Assembly (NCBI GenBank): GCA_049241565.1
Contig: JBMLQL010000030.1
Location: forward strand, 62,001-126,000
Source: DZBG01 sp049241565
Lineage (GTDB): Bacteria > Bdellovibrionota > Bacteriovoracia > Bacteriovoracales > Bacteriovoracaceae
Length of the DNA: 64,000 bases
Direction: 5' to 3'
Shown: in pieces, positions 1-7,364 of the stretch
Layout of the letters: every line of letters starts with the position of its first letter
Numbering within the stretch: the first letter of the stretch is position 1
Translations under genes and position numbers: made by a program
The notes under the pieces: generated by a model
Told to the model about the DNA's origin: nothing
What the model saw: the letters and a program-made list of their open reading frames with translations, nothing else
Database searches by the model: none

Positions 1-146
1 TTTCTTCTTTTGAGAGCATCAAGAAGTTCAAGATCTTGCCGGAAGAGTTCCAAATGGAGAACTTTTTGACGCCATCCCTCAAAATAAAGAGAAAAGTTGT
101 GGTTCAGCATTTTGCCAAAGAAATTGAAGCAATGTATCAAGACTGA
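1..146 (+). CDS. Acyl-CoA synthetase family protein, C-terminal end (partial)
   Basis: Only the last 47 codons lie in the window; the frame runs from position 3 to a TGA at 144-146. The peptide contains an ENFLTPSLKIKRKVV stretch. This matches the conserved C-terminal end of AMP-binding long-chain acyl-CoA synthetases, where the lysine-rich loop closes the adenylation site. Such enzymes activate fatty acids to acyl-CoA using ATP. The family call rests on this short motif only; the N-terminal part and substrate range cannot be judged from here. Confidence 0.6.
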   Translation, partial: SSFESIKKFKILPEEFQMENFLTPSLKIKRKVVVQHFAKEIEAMYQD

Positions 147-147
147 T

Positions 148-176
148 TTGACATTAAATCATTTCTCTTTTAAATA
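148..176 (+). promoter_or_regulatory. Probable sigma70-type promoter of rpoZ
   Basis: A perfect TTGACA at 148-153 is followed after 17 bases by a weaker TAAATA at 171-176. It lies between the preceding stop codon and rpoZ and would give a leader of about 40 bases. The -35 match and spacing are seen directly; promoter use is inferred. Confidence 0.5.
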
Positions 177-224
177 TGTATGTTCTAATTACACAATTAT
201 TCTTAATTCAAGAGGATCATTTAT

Positions 225-437
225 ATGGCACGAGTCACCGTTGAAGACTGTCTAGAGCACGTAGAAAACCGTTATGAGCTTGTTCACTTAACTGCAAAAA
301 GAGTGAAGCAGCTTCGTGAAGGTGATCCAGCTCAAGTAAGATCAAAAAATAAAGAAATCGTTACTGCACTTCGTGAAATTGCTGCAGCTAAAGTTAAGCA
401 TGTAGTAAAAGAAGAGTACGATTCAGAAGAATTTTAA
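225..437 (+). CDS. rpoZ: DNA-directed RNA polymerase omega subunit
   Basis: This 70-residue protein has the omega-subunit fold signature: MARVTVEDCLEHVENRYELV at the N-terminus, then KRVKQL and a conserved NKEIVTALREIA helix at about residues 42-53. Omega binds the beta-prime subunit and helps RNA polymerase assembly. The length is typical for the family. An AGAGGA ribosome-binding site sits about 8 bases before the ATG. The gene has its own promoter-like sequence upstream and a strong hairpin terminator immediately downstream, so it is probably monocistronic. The acidic C-terminal tail (EEYDSEEF) is variable in the family. Confidence 0.93.
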   Translation: MARVTVEDCLEHVENRYELVHLTAKRVKQLREGDPAQVRSKNKEIVTALREIAAAKVKHVVKEEYDSEEF

Positions 438-460
438 TTTAAGAATTTATAGTTATATTG

Positions 461-492
461 AAAAAGCCATCCTTTCGGATGGCTTTTTTTTT
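461..492. terminator. Bidirectional rho-independent terminator
   Basis: An AAAAAGCCATCC arm, a TTTC loop and a GGATGGCTTTTT arm form a perfect 12-bp stem. A T-run follows on the plus strand, and the A-run gives a T-tail on the minus strand. It ends rpoZ on the plus strand and the motor-like operon (stop at 500) on the minus strand. Confidence 0.9.
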
Positions 493-499
493 GAGTTTT

Positions 500-1990
500 T
501 TATGCTGGTCCATGTAAATCAGGAATTTCTAATCCAATCTCTGAAAACATAAAAATGTCTTTTGAGTCATAATTATTTCTGATTGAGACTCTGGCGTTTA
601 AATCTGAAAAGCTTTGCTCAAATAAACTTATTTCTTTTTCAAGACTCGCACCTTCCATATCGCCAATTAATAATTGGGAGTTCAGCTCTTTTCCATCCAA
701 TAGAAAACTCATATTCACTAAGTTATCAATTTTAATGGCCGAAATCTTTATCTCTTTTAATTCATTACTCTCAGTGAGATTCTGAATAATAACTTGCAGA
801 AGACCTTTCATTCTTAACTGAAAGTCAGCTTCATTAACTCTAATAAATAAATCATCAAGAGCATTAAAACTAACTTTAACACCTTTGGCCGTAATATAAT
901 GAGACATTTCTAAAATAATTTCGCTAACGGTATCATTGATATTCACTTGCTTAAGTTTCGACAAATCAGCAGTTTCAACAGATGTCGAAACCTTGTTCTC
1001 AACTTCAAGATGCTGCTTAAATAATATTCCTACACGTTTTGAATCTAAATTAAGATCAAATACAATTTCATAATTTATTGATTTACCCAAAACATCTCGC
1101 GCAGAAACCTCAATTCGGTGAACCCCTTCGGGTAGATCTTTGAGAGAATAGGTGTTGTGAAGGCCAACCAGTTCAGCCACAAGTGACCAATCATTGATAA
1201 ACTCATCTGAATCAGATTTTAATTTATTCAGCAACTGGTTGAGATGAGATCCCCCGATGAGGCAGCGACCTTCTAAATCAAAGACAGTTGAAACAAAGCC
1301 TGTTTGAAGAGAAAAATCTAACTCCAATTTACGACTTAACTTTCTCGCATTTTCAAGGTCATTAAATGCTGCAACCAAACGTTGAGCAAAAACCAAAATG
1401 GAGAGAAGAAGAACAATCTCAGCACCAAAGAGAGTATTAAGGACGAGACGATTCTTGTTACTCTCAATTAATGGAACTCGTGTTTTTTTAGAAATAATAT
1501 CTGTGGCAGTTTTGTTCTTAGAGTTTAATCTTTTAATGCCATAATTGATTCTCTGTTGAGAATTTTCAATAGTCTCAATTTGTTCTACACTTTTTAGTAG
1601 TAAGTCTATTCCACGACCTTTGAGCGAGAATTGATCAATAAGAGATTTTGTCTGAGAAACATAATCGGCAAGACTTAATTTGCCTTGATTAAAATCTACT
1701 GCAAGCAGATTAAGTCTTTTCCAGTTAAAGATATCAGTGGTTAGGATTAGTTTTTGTTTCAGTTTTTTAATCTGAGACTGATTTTCCTGAAAGAAATAGT
1801 TGTAATCTTTGATTGATGATTTTGTATCAAAGGCCTGGGGCTGGGTCACAAGCCTTGATTCAGTGATTTTTTCGACGTAGCTCAACTTGTCTTTCAAACT
1901 AAGACTATAGTGAAAAGACAAAACCCCACTTAGCAAAAGTAAAGAAGCCCAAAGAGCGATTTTAAGATTTTTTATTTTTTTAGTTATCAT
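500..1990 (-). CDS. Two-TM membrane protein with degenerate histidine-kinase-like C-terminus
   Basis: I do not recognise a named family. The 496-residue protein has a membrane segment at about 9-28, a periplasmic helical region of about 150 residues, a second membrane segment at about 182-203, and a cytoplasmic part. Residues 225-325 could be a PAS-like fold (VFDLEGRCLIGG). Residues 345-490 follow the layout of a histidine-kinase ATPase domain: a VNINDTVSEII entry strand, then an N-box-like QNLTESNE. I see no phosphoacceptor H-box and no glycine-rich G boxes, so enzymatic activity is doubtful and a sensory or scaffold role is more likely. It overlaps the preceding 108-residue gene by 11 bp and is the last gene of the operon holding motA and motB, which suggests it senses or controls that machine. 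Confidence 0.5.
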   Translation of the reverse strand: MITKKIKNLKIALWASLLLLSGVLSFHYSLSLKDKLSYVEKITESRLVTQPQAFDTKSSIKDYNYFFQENQSQIKKLKQKLILTTDIFNWKRLNLLAVDFNQGKLSLADYVSQTKSLIDQFSLKGRGIDLLLKSVEQIETIENSQQRINYGIKRLNSKNKTATDIISKKTRVPLIESNKNRLVLNTLFGAEIVLLLSILVFAQRLVAAFNDLENARKLSRKLELDFSLQTGFVSTVFDLEGRCLIGGSHLNQLLNKLKSDSDEFINDWSLVAELVGLHNTYSLKDLPEGVHRIEVSARDVLGKSINYEIVFDLNLDSKRVGILFKQHLEVENKVSTSVETADLSKLKQVNINDTVSEIILEMSHYITAKGVKVSFNALDDLFIRVNEADFQLRMKGLLQVIIQNLTESNELKEIKISAIKIDNLVNMSFLLDGKELNSQLLIGDMEGASLEKEISLFEQSFSDLNARVSIRNNYDSKDIFMFSEIGLEIPDLHGPA

Positions 1991-2306
1991 TACTTACTGC
2001 CTCATTTTCATAGATTTCTTCATTAAGAGGAAGAGAAGGGAGCTTATTTTTTAAAATAGGATGATGCTTAATTCGAGCGACTTCTTGAACTGAAGAAATG
2101 CTGTCTCGATTGAACTTATCTTTAAACAAAATTGCAGAAGGTGAATGCTTAACAACTCTAAAATTATACTTCTGAACTAAATCGGTTGATGATAACCCCT
2201 TATCCGCTTCTTCGAATTTTAAAAGAAGATCTTCTTCAGCTTCAATCTCTTGAGGCTTATTAGATAGGGAGAAATAATGAATGATGGCTTTGATAGCTTT
2301 TCTCAT
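1980..2306 (-). CDS. Small cytoplasmic protein of unknown function in motor-like operon
   Basis: This 108-residue protein has no signal peptide and no membrane segment that I can see, and I do not recognise it. It is basic at the N-terminus (MRKAIKAIIHYF), acidic at 19-33 and polar at the end. It lies 63 bp after motB and overlaps the kinase-like gene by 11 bp, so it is probably co-transcribed and coupled to it. The ATG lies inside a perfect 8-bp inverted repeat and has no clear Shine-Dalgarno sequence, hinting at translational control or coupling. That the gene is real rests on the operon position and tight overlap. Confidence 0.55.
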   Translation of the reverse strand: MRKAIKAIIHYFSLSNKPQEIEAEEDLLLKFEEADKGLSSTDLVQKYNFRVVKHSPSAILFKDKFNRDSISSVQEVARIKHHPILKNKLPSLPLNEEIYENEAVSNDN

Positions 2307-2323
2307 GACAATATTTTGTCATG
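2304..2323 (-). repeat. Perfect inverted repeat over the start codon of the 108-residue gene
   Basis: CATGACAA, a TATT spacer, then TTGTCATG. The 8-bp arms match perfectly. The start codon of the following minus-strand gene is the outer end of the downstream arm. It could fold in RNA and hide the start site, or bind a dimeric regulator. There is no T-run, so it is not a standard terminator. Confidence 0.5.
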
Positions 2324-2369
2324 ACTTTGATTAAGCTCATAATTGGGAAAAATTGTCCTTAAAACCAGA

Positions 2370-3245
2370 TCATGGGGAAATTTTTTCCCCATCAACACTG
2401 ATTTCCGCATCTTTTGCGCCTGGCGGGTCTAAGATTTTATCATCTAAATAAATCCCAAGGCCGAGCTTTTCTCTTTTAAGCATTGAAGGGTTGTCAAAGA
2501 CCTTAATCATGATGCGTCGATTCTCTTTCATATTCTCTAGATTCGGTAGTCCTGAGTCATCATAGTTTGGCTTTAAAGGTCGCGTTGAACCATATCCAAC
2601 GGCCACAAGATGATCTGATTTGAATCCAAATTTTTCAAACCGATCCACCACTCGTGCTGCACGTGCCCCACTTAATTCCCAGTTATTCTTAAAAATACTC
2701 GAGTTTCCTAATGGCAAACTATCAGTATGACCTTCAATGACAATTTTAGAGTCTTTATTCTTTTCCAGAATAAGATCAATCATGATGTCTAAGGCATCTT
2801 GCACTTCTCTTTTAACATCAGCGCTACCAGACTCAAAAAGTGCCGACCCACTAAAATTGATAACAACTCCGTCCATCTCCATTTTCACTTCAACATTACT
2901 TTTAAGAACTGGATCGCTTTCGATTTCTTCTTTGAGTTTCTCGATGAGTTCGGTGTCATTCTCAGGTTTATCTCCTGAAAAATGCTTGGCCATTTCATTG
3001 GCCTTTCGTGAGAAAGACTGAGGATCAAAGTTCGCAAAGGCAACAAGAAGAATAAAAAAACATGCCACCAGTGTCATCAGGTCTGCGTATGATGTGAGCC
3101 AAATACTGTCATCTGAAGAGTCGGATCCTCCACTTACGTCCAAGGAGCTCTTCGAAGGCTTCATTCTTGACTGAACGACAGGAAGCTGGGGAGGAGCAAT
3201 TATGTCTTCATTATCGTCTTGTTCAGACTCATCATCGTAGTTCAT
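2370..3245 (-). CDS. motB: MotB-type stator protein with OmpA peptidoglycan-binding domain
   Basis: This 291-residue protein has an acidic cytoplasmic N-terminus of about 50 residues, one membrane helix at about 52-71, a linker, and an OmpA/MotB domain at about 125-250. The SYADLMT motif places the ion-conducting aspartate at D55. EGHTDS at 171-176 and NRRIMI at 242-247 are the usual peptidoglycan-binding signatures. With MotA it would form an ion-driven stator anchored to the wall. It starts 1 bp after the motA stop codon. A conserved membrane aspartate argues for a working channel. The partner rotor here appears to be the fused FliF/FliG-like protein encoded upstream; whether it serves a flagellum, gliding or another machine is unknown. 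Confidence 0.88.
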   Translation of the reverse strand: MNYDDESEQDDNEDIIAPPQLPVVQSRMKPSKSSLDVSGGSDSSDDSIWLTSYADLMTLVACFFILLVAFANFDPQSFSRKANEMAKHFSGDKPENDTELIEKLKEEIESDPVLKSNVEVKMEMDGVVINFSGSALFESGSADVKREVQDALDIMIDLILEKNKDSKIVIEGHTDSLPLGNSSIFKNNWELSGARAARVVDRFEKFGFKSDHLVAVGYGSTRPLKPNYDDSGLPNLENMKENRRIMIKVFDNPSMLKREKLGLGIYLDDKILDPPGAKDAEISVDGEKISP

Positions 3246-3246
3246 T

Positions 3247-4035
3247 TTATTTCCCTACAACTTGCTTCCAGTCTAATCTTTGAGATGGCTGAAGATAGGA
3301 GTTAAGTTTTTCAGCGAGAACGACCTGATTTGTCTTTTTTGAGAGGAGCTTCACTCCTTCAATGATGATTTTATTTTTTACAAATAATTCTTTAGATGAG
3401 TCGATCAAGTTTTCTGCAATTGGAACAACTGCCATGTTTGAAATCACAACTCCATAAAGTGTTGTGATAAGACAGACTCCCATCGCAGGGCCCATCTTTT
3501 TTAAAGCATCGGCTCCACCCAAGTTTCCGAGTAAAACGATCATTCCGATAGTTGTCCCCATCATTCCGAAGGCCGGAGGATACTTACCAACAGATTTTAT
3601 CTTATTGGCATCTTCCATATAGGTATAATGCATATTATTCACACGTTCATCAAGGAGTTCGAATAAATCCTCTGAGTCTAAGATGTCATCATTCACTAAT
3701 CCCAGGGCTTCTTTCATGAATGGATCTTTAACTCCATCGATGTGCTTCTCGAGACTCTCCCCTTTATTGTAGGAATCAGCGATTTTCATGAGATCGATAA
3801 TGATTTGTTTATAATCAATTTTCCGTCCCATGATGACTCGATGAAAAAAAATCTTAAAAAGAACTCCAATGCGATCGAGCTTGAAGGAAATAGCGGTAGA
3901 CGCCACAGTTCCACCAAGAACAATAAAAGCACTTGGTAGATCCCAGAACATTCTAAGATCATCAGTTGATAATTTAAGCCCTACAACCAAAACTGAGAGG
4001 GCCATCAAGAAAGAAACGATTGATAAAATATTCAT
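3247..4035 (-). CDS. motA: MotA-type stator protein
   Basis: This 262-residue protein has the MotA layout: two N-terminal membrane helices (about 3-20 and 34-52), a cytoplasmic loop of about 100 residues, and two C-terminal helices (about 153-205). The KYPPAFGMMGTTIGMIVLLG stretch holds the conserved channel-lining proline and the GMxGTxxG signature. The family forms a pentamer around a MotB dimer and turns ion flow into torque on a FliG-type rotor. An AGGA ribosome-binding site lies 7 bases before the ATG. It sits between the FliF/FliG-like gene and motB. TolQ and ExbB are more distant alternatives; the loop size and signature favour MotA. Confidence 0.88.
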   Translation of the reverse strand: MNILSIVSFLMALSVLVVGLKLSTDDLRMFWDLPSAFIVLGGTVASTAISFKLDRIGVLFKIFFHRVIMGRKIDYKQIIIDLMKIADSYNKGESLEKHIDGVKDPFMKEALGLVNDDILDSEDLFELLDERVNNMHYTYMEDANKIKSVGKYPPAFGMMGTTIGMIVLLGNLGGADALKKMGPAMGVCLITTLYGVVISNMAVVPIAENLIDSSKELFVKNKIIIEGVKLLSKKTNQVVLAEKLNSYLQPSQRLDWKQVVGK

Positions 4036-4051
4036 AGACTTATCCTAATGC

Positions 4052-6004
4052 TTAGGCTGCCATTTTTAGTTCAGGTGTTTTAGCTTCAGGGACAACACCA
4101 AACGACTCCATCCAACTTACAATCACTGGCTCTAAATCTCGCTGTAGTGATGGGTTCTGTTTAATTTGTCGACGGCAGTGATCAAGAAAATCTTGTTTTA
4201 CCAAGCTCAGATGAACAGTGATGCGCTCATTCAGAGCAGGATTTGTTTGGTACTTGTCGAGGTCAAGACTCAGCATATCCTGAGATTTCTGGTTAGGAGC
4301 AATAAGATTCTTAATCCAGTCCTTTTTATCATCTTCCACCATGTAAAAAATTTCAGGTCTCTTCTCTCTCGGATATGATTGAATGAAATTTTTCATCAGT
4401 GTGTCTGGCATTGTGAAAAGAATGTCATATGGAAGATTTCGTTTCGCTAAGTCAACAACGGCCACAATGTTTCCAGCTTCTACAAGTGAAGAGTAAAGAG
4501 CTCTCTCCTTATCCATTGAAGCAACAGGAATAAGTTCCATGATTTTTTCAATCATCGGTGAAATATTTTCTGTTCGAACTATCGACTTAAGTTTAGTCCT
4601 GAAATCGTCACTTATTTGATCAATTTGTTGTTGAGTTGAACTCATTCCGGCCCTAATGATTCTTTGCATTTCATCTGAAGACAATTTATTCAACATTTTA
4701 GTTACAAACTTCGTATTCATGACATTTAAAAGAAACGAACCGAGTTGATTATCCTCTTTAACTAATTCCGCGCAATCTTCCGGTTTCACTTTTAAAAGAA
4801 GTTCAATAACCTCATGGTCTGTGATTGTATTTGGAATAATCATTTCTTGAACGACTTGAATTCCAATAAATTTTTTTGCCTCTTTAAGTTCTTCATCTTT
4901 TGAAGGTTTTGAAATAATTTTCTTCCACTCTTTTCTCTCTTCCATGCTTAAAGAAGAGAACAGACTTGAAAGCTCATCACTTCCAAGCTCTTTTACTAAA
5001 CATTTGAGTGCTAATTGATGAAGTTTTACTGGCTCATTGATCCATCTTTTTACCATAAGAGAGGCCTCTAATGGGCTGCTTTGAAGGATTGCTCTGAAGC
5101 GCTCCAAGCCATTGACTGTCTCTTCTTCTGTAACAGAATTGACTCCAGCAGCAGCTTGATCTTTTTCTTTTTTGTCTTCCTCATCTTTATTAGGCTGGGC
5201 CGGTGCTTGCTGCTGCATTTGATTTTTAAGCATTTCCATCTGTTTCTCATGAAGCTCTGCGTATTTCTTAAAGATAACAAGAGCAAAAATTCCAAGTAAG
5301 ATGACAGCAATGATGATTCCTACTGGAGCTCCAAGCTTTCCGATCCACTCATAGAATTCTCTATTTTGTTGATCACGTTTTTTCTCAATTTCTTTTTTCA
5401 TCTCTTTCATATCAATGTATGAAAGTTTTATTTCAGCCTTGGCCTTACCAAAATTGAGACTCACGCTATTAAGAATATCTTCAACTGTTTTTTTAGTCTC
5501 TTCTCCAAGATAGTTATCAAGCTTTACATCAATAACAATCTTATCTACATATTTCGCGAGATCATTAACTTCGATATACTGAGTTAAGAATTTTTGCCAT
5601 TCCTTAGCTTCAGATCCTGGTTTGCCGGAATCTGCAGAATCATCTGAAGCTCCATAAACAGGAGCTTCTATTCCAAGCTTACTGAGGACAACAAAATCAC
5701 CTTTTGCATTCTGAGGATCAATGTCATTGAAATTGATTTTATTTTTCTTATTTTTATTATCCCCACCAGCACCTCCGCCTCCACCTGGCTTAAGCTCTCC
5801 GGGAGATTTCACGATGACTTGAGTGTTAACAATAAATTCACCGGATCTAATTACTGGCGAAATCGAATTAAACACTTTTTGATTAATATTTTTTTCTAGC
5901 TCGATTTTCTGCCACTCTAGTGAAGGTGAGGACAGACTCACTGGAGTGAAGGCATAGAATAGCGGCGCGGCCAGACATAAAAAGATTAAGTTGATCTTTT
6001 TCAT
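4052..6004 (-). CDS. FliF-C/FliG-like fusion protein, candidate rotor component
   Basis: This 650-residue protein appears to join the end of the flagellar MS-ring protein FliF to the switch protein FliG. Residues 1-25 are a signal peptide or first membrane helix, and 73-88 are glycine- and lysine-rich. Residues 150-200 (VDKIVIDVKLDNYLGEET, then an SVSLNFGKAKAEIKLSYIDM region) resemble the last periplasmic domain of FliF. A membrane helix follows at about 225-245. Residues 302-323 (LQSSPLEASLMVKRWI) match the FliF tail that binds FliG. FliG-N-like sequence follows at about 327-390, FliG-M-like at 395-470 (FVTKMLNKLSSDEMQRII) and a FliG-C-like torque region at 520-585, including APNQKSQDMLSLDLD. 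It overlaps the upstream gene by 4 bp and lies 16 bp before motA. The assignment is by eye from residue patterns. The full FliF ring-building domains are absent. Confidence 0.6.
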   Translation of the reverse strand: MKKINLIFLCLAAPLFYAFTPVSLSSPSLEWQKIELEKNINQKVFNSISPVIRSGEFIVNTQVIVKSPGELKPGGGGGAGGDNKNKKNKINFNDIDPQNAKGDFVVLSKLGIEAPVYGASDDSADSGKPGSEAKEWQKFLTQYIEVNDLAKYVDKIVIDVKLDNYLGEETKKTVEDILNSVSLNFGKAKAEIKLSYIDMKEMKKEIEKKRDQQNREFYEWIGKLGAPVGIIIAVILLGIFALVIFKKYAELHEKQMEMLKNQMQQQAPAQPNKDEEDKKEKDQAAAGVNSVTEEETVNGLERFRAILQSSPLEASLMVKRWINEPVKLHQLALKCLVKELGSDELSSLFSSLSMEERKEWKKIISKPSKDEELKEAKKFIGIQVVQEMIIPNTITDHEVIELLLKVKPEDCAELVKEDNQLGSFLLNVMNTKFVTKMLNKLSSDEMQRIIRAGMSSTQQQIDQISDDFRTKLKSIVRTENISPMIEKIMELIPVASMDKERALYSSLVEAGNIVAVVDLAKRNLPYDILFTMPDTLMKNFIQSYPREKRPEIFYMVEDDKKDWIKNLIAPNQKSQDMLSLDLDKYQTNPALNERITVHLSLVKQDFLDHCRRQIKQNPSLQRDLEPVIVSWMESFGVVPEAKTPELKMAA

Positions 6005-6624
6005 TTTTGATCACCGTTTGGTTTTGTGACACCAAGAGATTTTTCTAAATAAACCATCATTTTATAAGCATCGATATTTTCACTATTGGCAAAATAAGCC
6101 TGTTTATAAAAATCTAAAGCTTTTTTATAATCACTTTGAAGATAGTAACCTGAAGCCTTAAGCTCCTTAATAATAGAAAGACGCGGATGTTTTTTTTCTA
6201 GCTCTTCAATTTTTGAAGCAGCAGTAGAGTAATTTTGAGCACGGATTAATCTTTGAACCTCAAAGAGCTCATTAACAAGCTTGTCCGTCTTTTTTGTTTC
6301 ATCCCATTCTGATTTTGGCTGTAAAACAAGATCAAGACTCATTGTGGATTTTAAAAATGTTGGAACCACCACACGATAAGGCTCATGACCTTCCTTGGTA
6401 ATTTCTAAAATGAATAACTCTGAGTTATTTAAATAATTATTTGAGATTTCTTTAAGAGGCATCTTAAACGGCGATTCACCAATTTTCACTGTTTCACTAA
6501 TTCCCTGAAGAAGAGAGACTTTAATCTCGGCTTTCTCCGGTGTCGTTGTGACGACCAATTCATTAGCAAAACAACTTGCGATAAAAAGTGAAGTTAATGT
6601 TAAGTACAATACTATTTTCTTCAT
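6001..6624 (-). CDS. PEGA-type and TPR-containing secreted protein, probable lipoprotein
   Basis: This 207-residue protein has an N-terminal signal with a possible lipobox (IASC at 15-18). A PEGA-like beta domain spans about residues 23-100 (LVVTTTPEKAEIKV and later EGHEPYRVVV). A helical TPR-like part spans about 115-195 (a YYLQSDYKKALDFYKQAYFA repeat). PEGA domains are common in envelope-attached proteins. GGAAGGG precedes the ATG. Its stop overlaps the start of the FliF/FliG-like gene by 4 bp (ATGA), so the two are coupled, and it may be the periplasmic or outer-membrane partner of that machine. This is first in the operon as far as I can see. Confidence 0.6.
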   Translation of the reverse strand: MKKIVLYLTLTSLFIASCFANELVVTTTPEKAEIKVSLLQGISETVKIGESPFKMPLKEISNNYLNNSELFILEITKEGHEPYRVVVPTFLKSTMSLDLVLQPKSEWDETKKTDKLVNELFEVQRLIRAQNYSTAASKIEELEKKHPRLSIIKELKASGYYLQSDYKKALDFYKQAYFANSENIDAYKMMVYLEKSLGVTKPNGDQK

Positions 6625-6702
6625 GGATTCCCTTCCAGTCTTAAAGCAGTATCGGTTTTCTTAAAAAAAACATGAAGGTCTTAATACATGAGGAAATTTT
6701 TT

Positions 6703-7308
6703 CTACCTGAGTGAATAACTCAATCCGAAGAGAATTTTCATTGTCATACTTGAGGTATTAAATCCAACACCCCTGGCCATGCCAAACTCGGCCCGATAGC
6801 CCCATTTCTCTGATTGATTATAAATCGCTCCCGCTTGACCAAAGAGCTCAATTTGTGTGTCTGTCTTCTTGGCACTAAGAGTATTGTAGATTAAATAGGC
6901 ACCACCAAGTCCTCCTCCAGCATAGTATCTCCATGAAGGATTGAAGGCGATTTTGACTTCCTTATTGCTGAATACTCCTGGCCCACCTATAGGTGTGAAA
7001 TAATAATTCATGGCTCCTGCAACATACATATAAGAGCCTGTAGAGCCTGGAAGCAAAGGAAAAGCTGACTTGCCGAGTACGGATATTTTTGAACTCAAGA
7101 ATTTTTCATATTCAATAAATCCAGCAATAGTAGAAACAGAACCAGAGCCAATCTCTTCAGGTTTCGAGCCCGCCTTAGGAGTTAAACCGGATGGACTCTC
7201 CGTAAAACTCGAATTGATCATCCCTACGCCAAAATTGATTTGGGCGAGCTCAAAGCTAGCATTAGCTTGAGAAACAAAGAAAAAAAGAAAAACTAATATA
7301 AATTTCAT
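6703..7308 (-). CDS. Predicted outer-membrane beta-barrel protein
   Basis: This 201-residue protein has a signal peptide cut near ANA (about residue 17), then alternating hydrophobic and polar beta segments rich in Gly, Tyr and Phe. The last strand (KILFGLSYSLR) has the pattern of a barrel end, though with a terminal arginine rather than an aromatic residue. It is likely a small porin-like or structural barrel; I do not recognise a named family. It diverges from the larger barrel-type gene at 7364 across about 55 bp. It is upstream of the motor-like operon on the same strand, separated by 78 bp, so co-expression is possible but unproven. Confidence 0.55.
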   Translation of the reverse strand: MKFILVFLFFFVSQANASFELAQINFGVGMINSSFTESPSGLTPKAGSKPEEIGSGSVSTIAGFIEYEKFLSSKISVLGKSAFPLLPGSTGSYMYVAGAMNYYFTPIGGPGVFSNKEVKIAFNPSWRYYAGGGLGGAYLIYNTLSAKKTDTQIELFGQAGAIYNQSEKWGYRAEFGMARGVGFNTSSMTMKILFGLSYSLR

Positions 7309-7351
7309 ACTTTTAGATTTTAAAACAAGTTTTATTTTCTGTCCTATGGTC

Positions 7352-7364
7352 TATAATTTCCTCA
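7352..7364 (+). promoter_or_regulatory. Candidate -10 element of a leaderless transcript
   Basis: A perfect TATAAT lies at 7352-7357, six bases before the ATG at 7364. Transcription would start at or very near that ATG. No ribosome-binding site precedes either possible start codon. The -35 region is weak. Confidence 0.4.
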
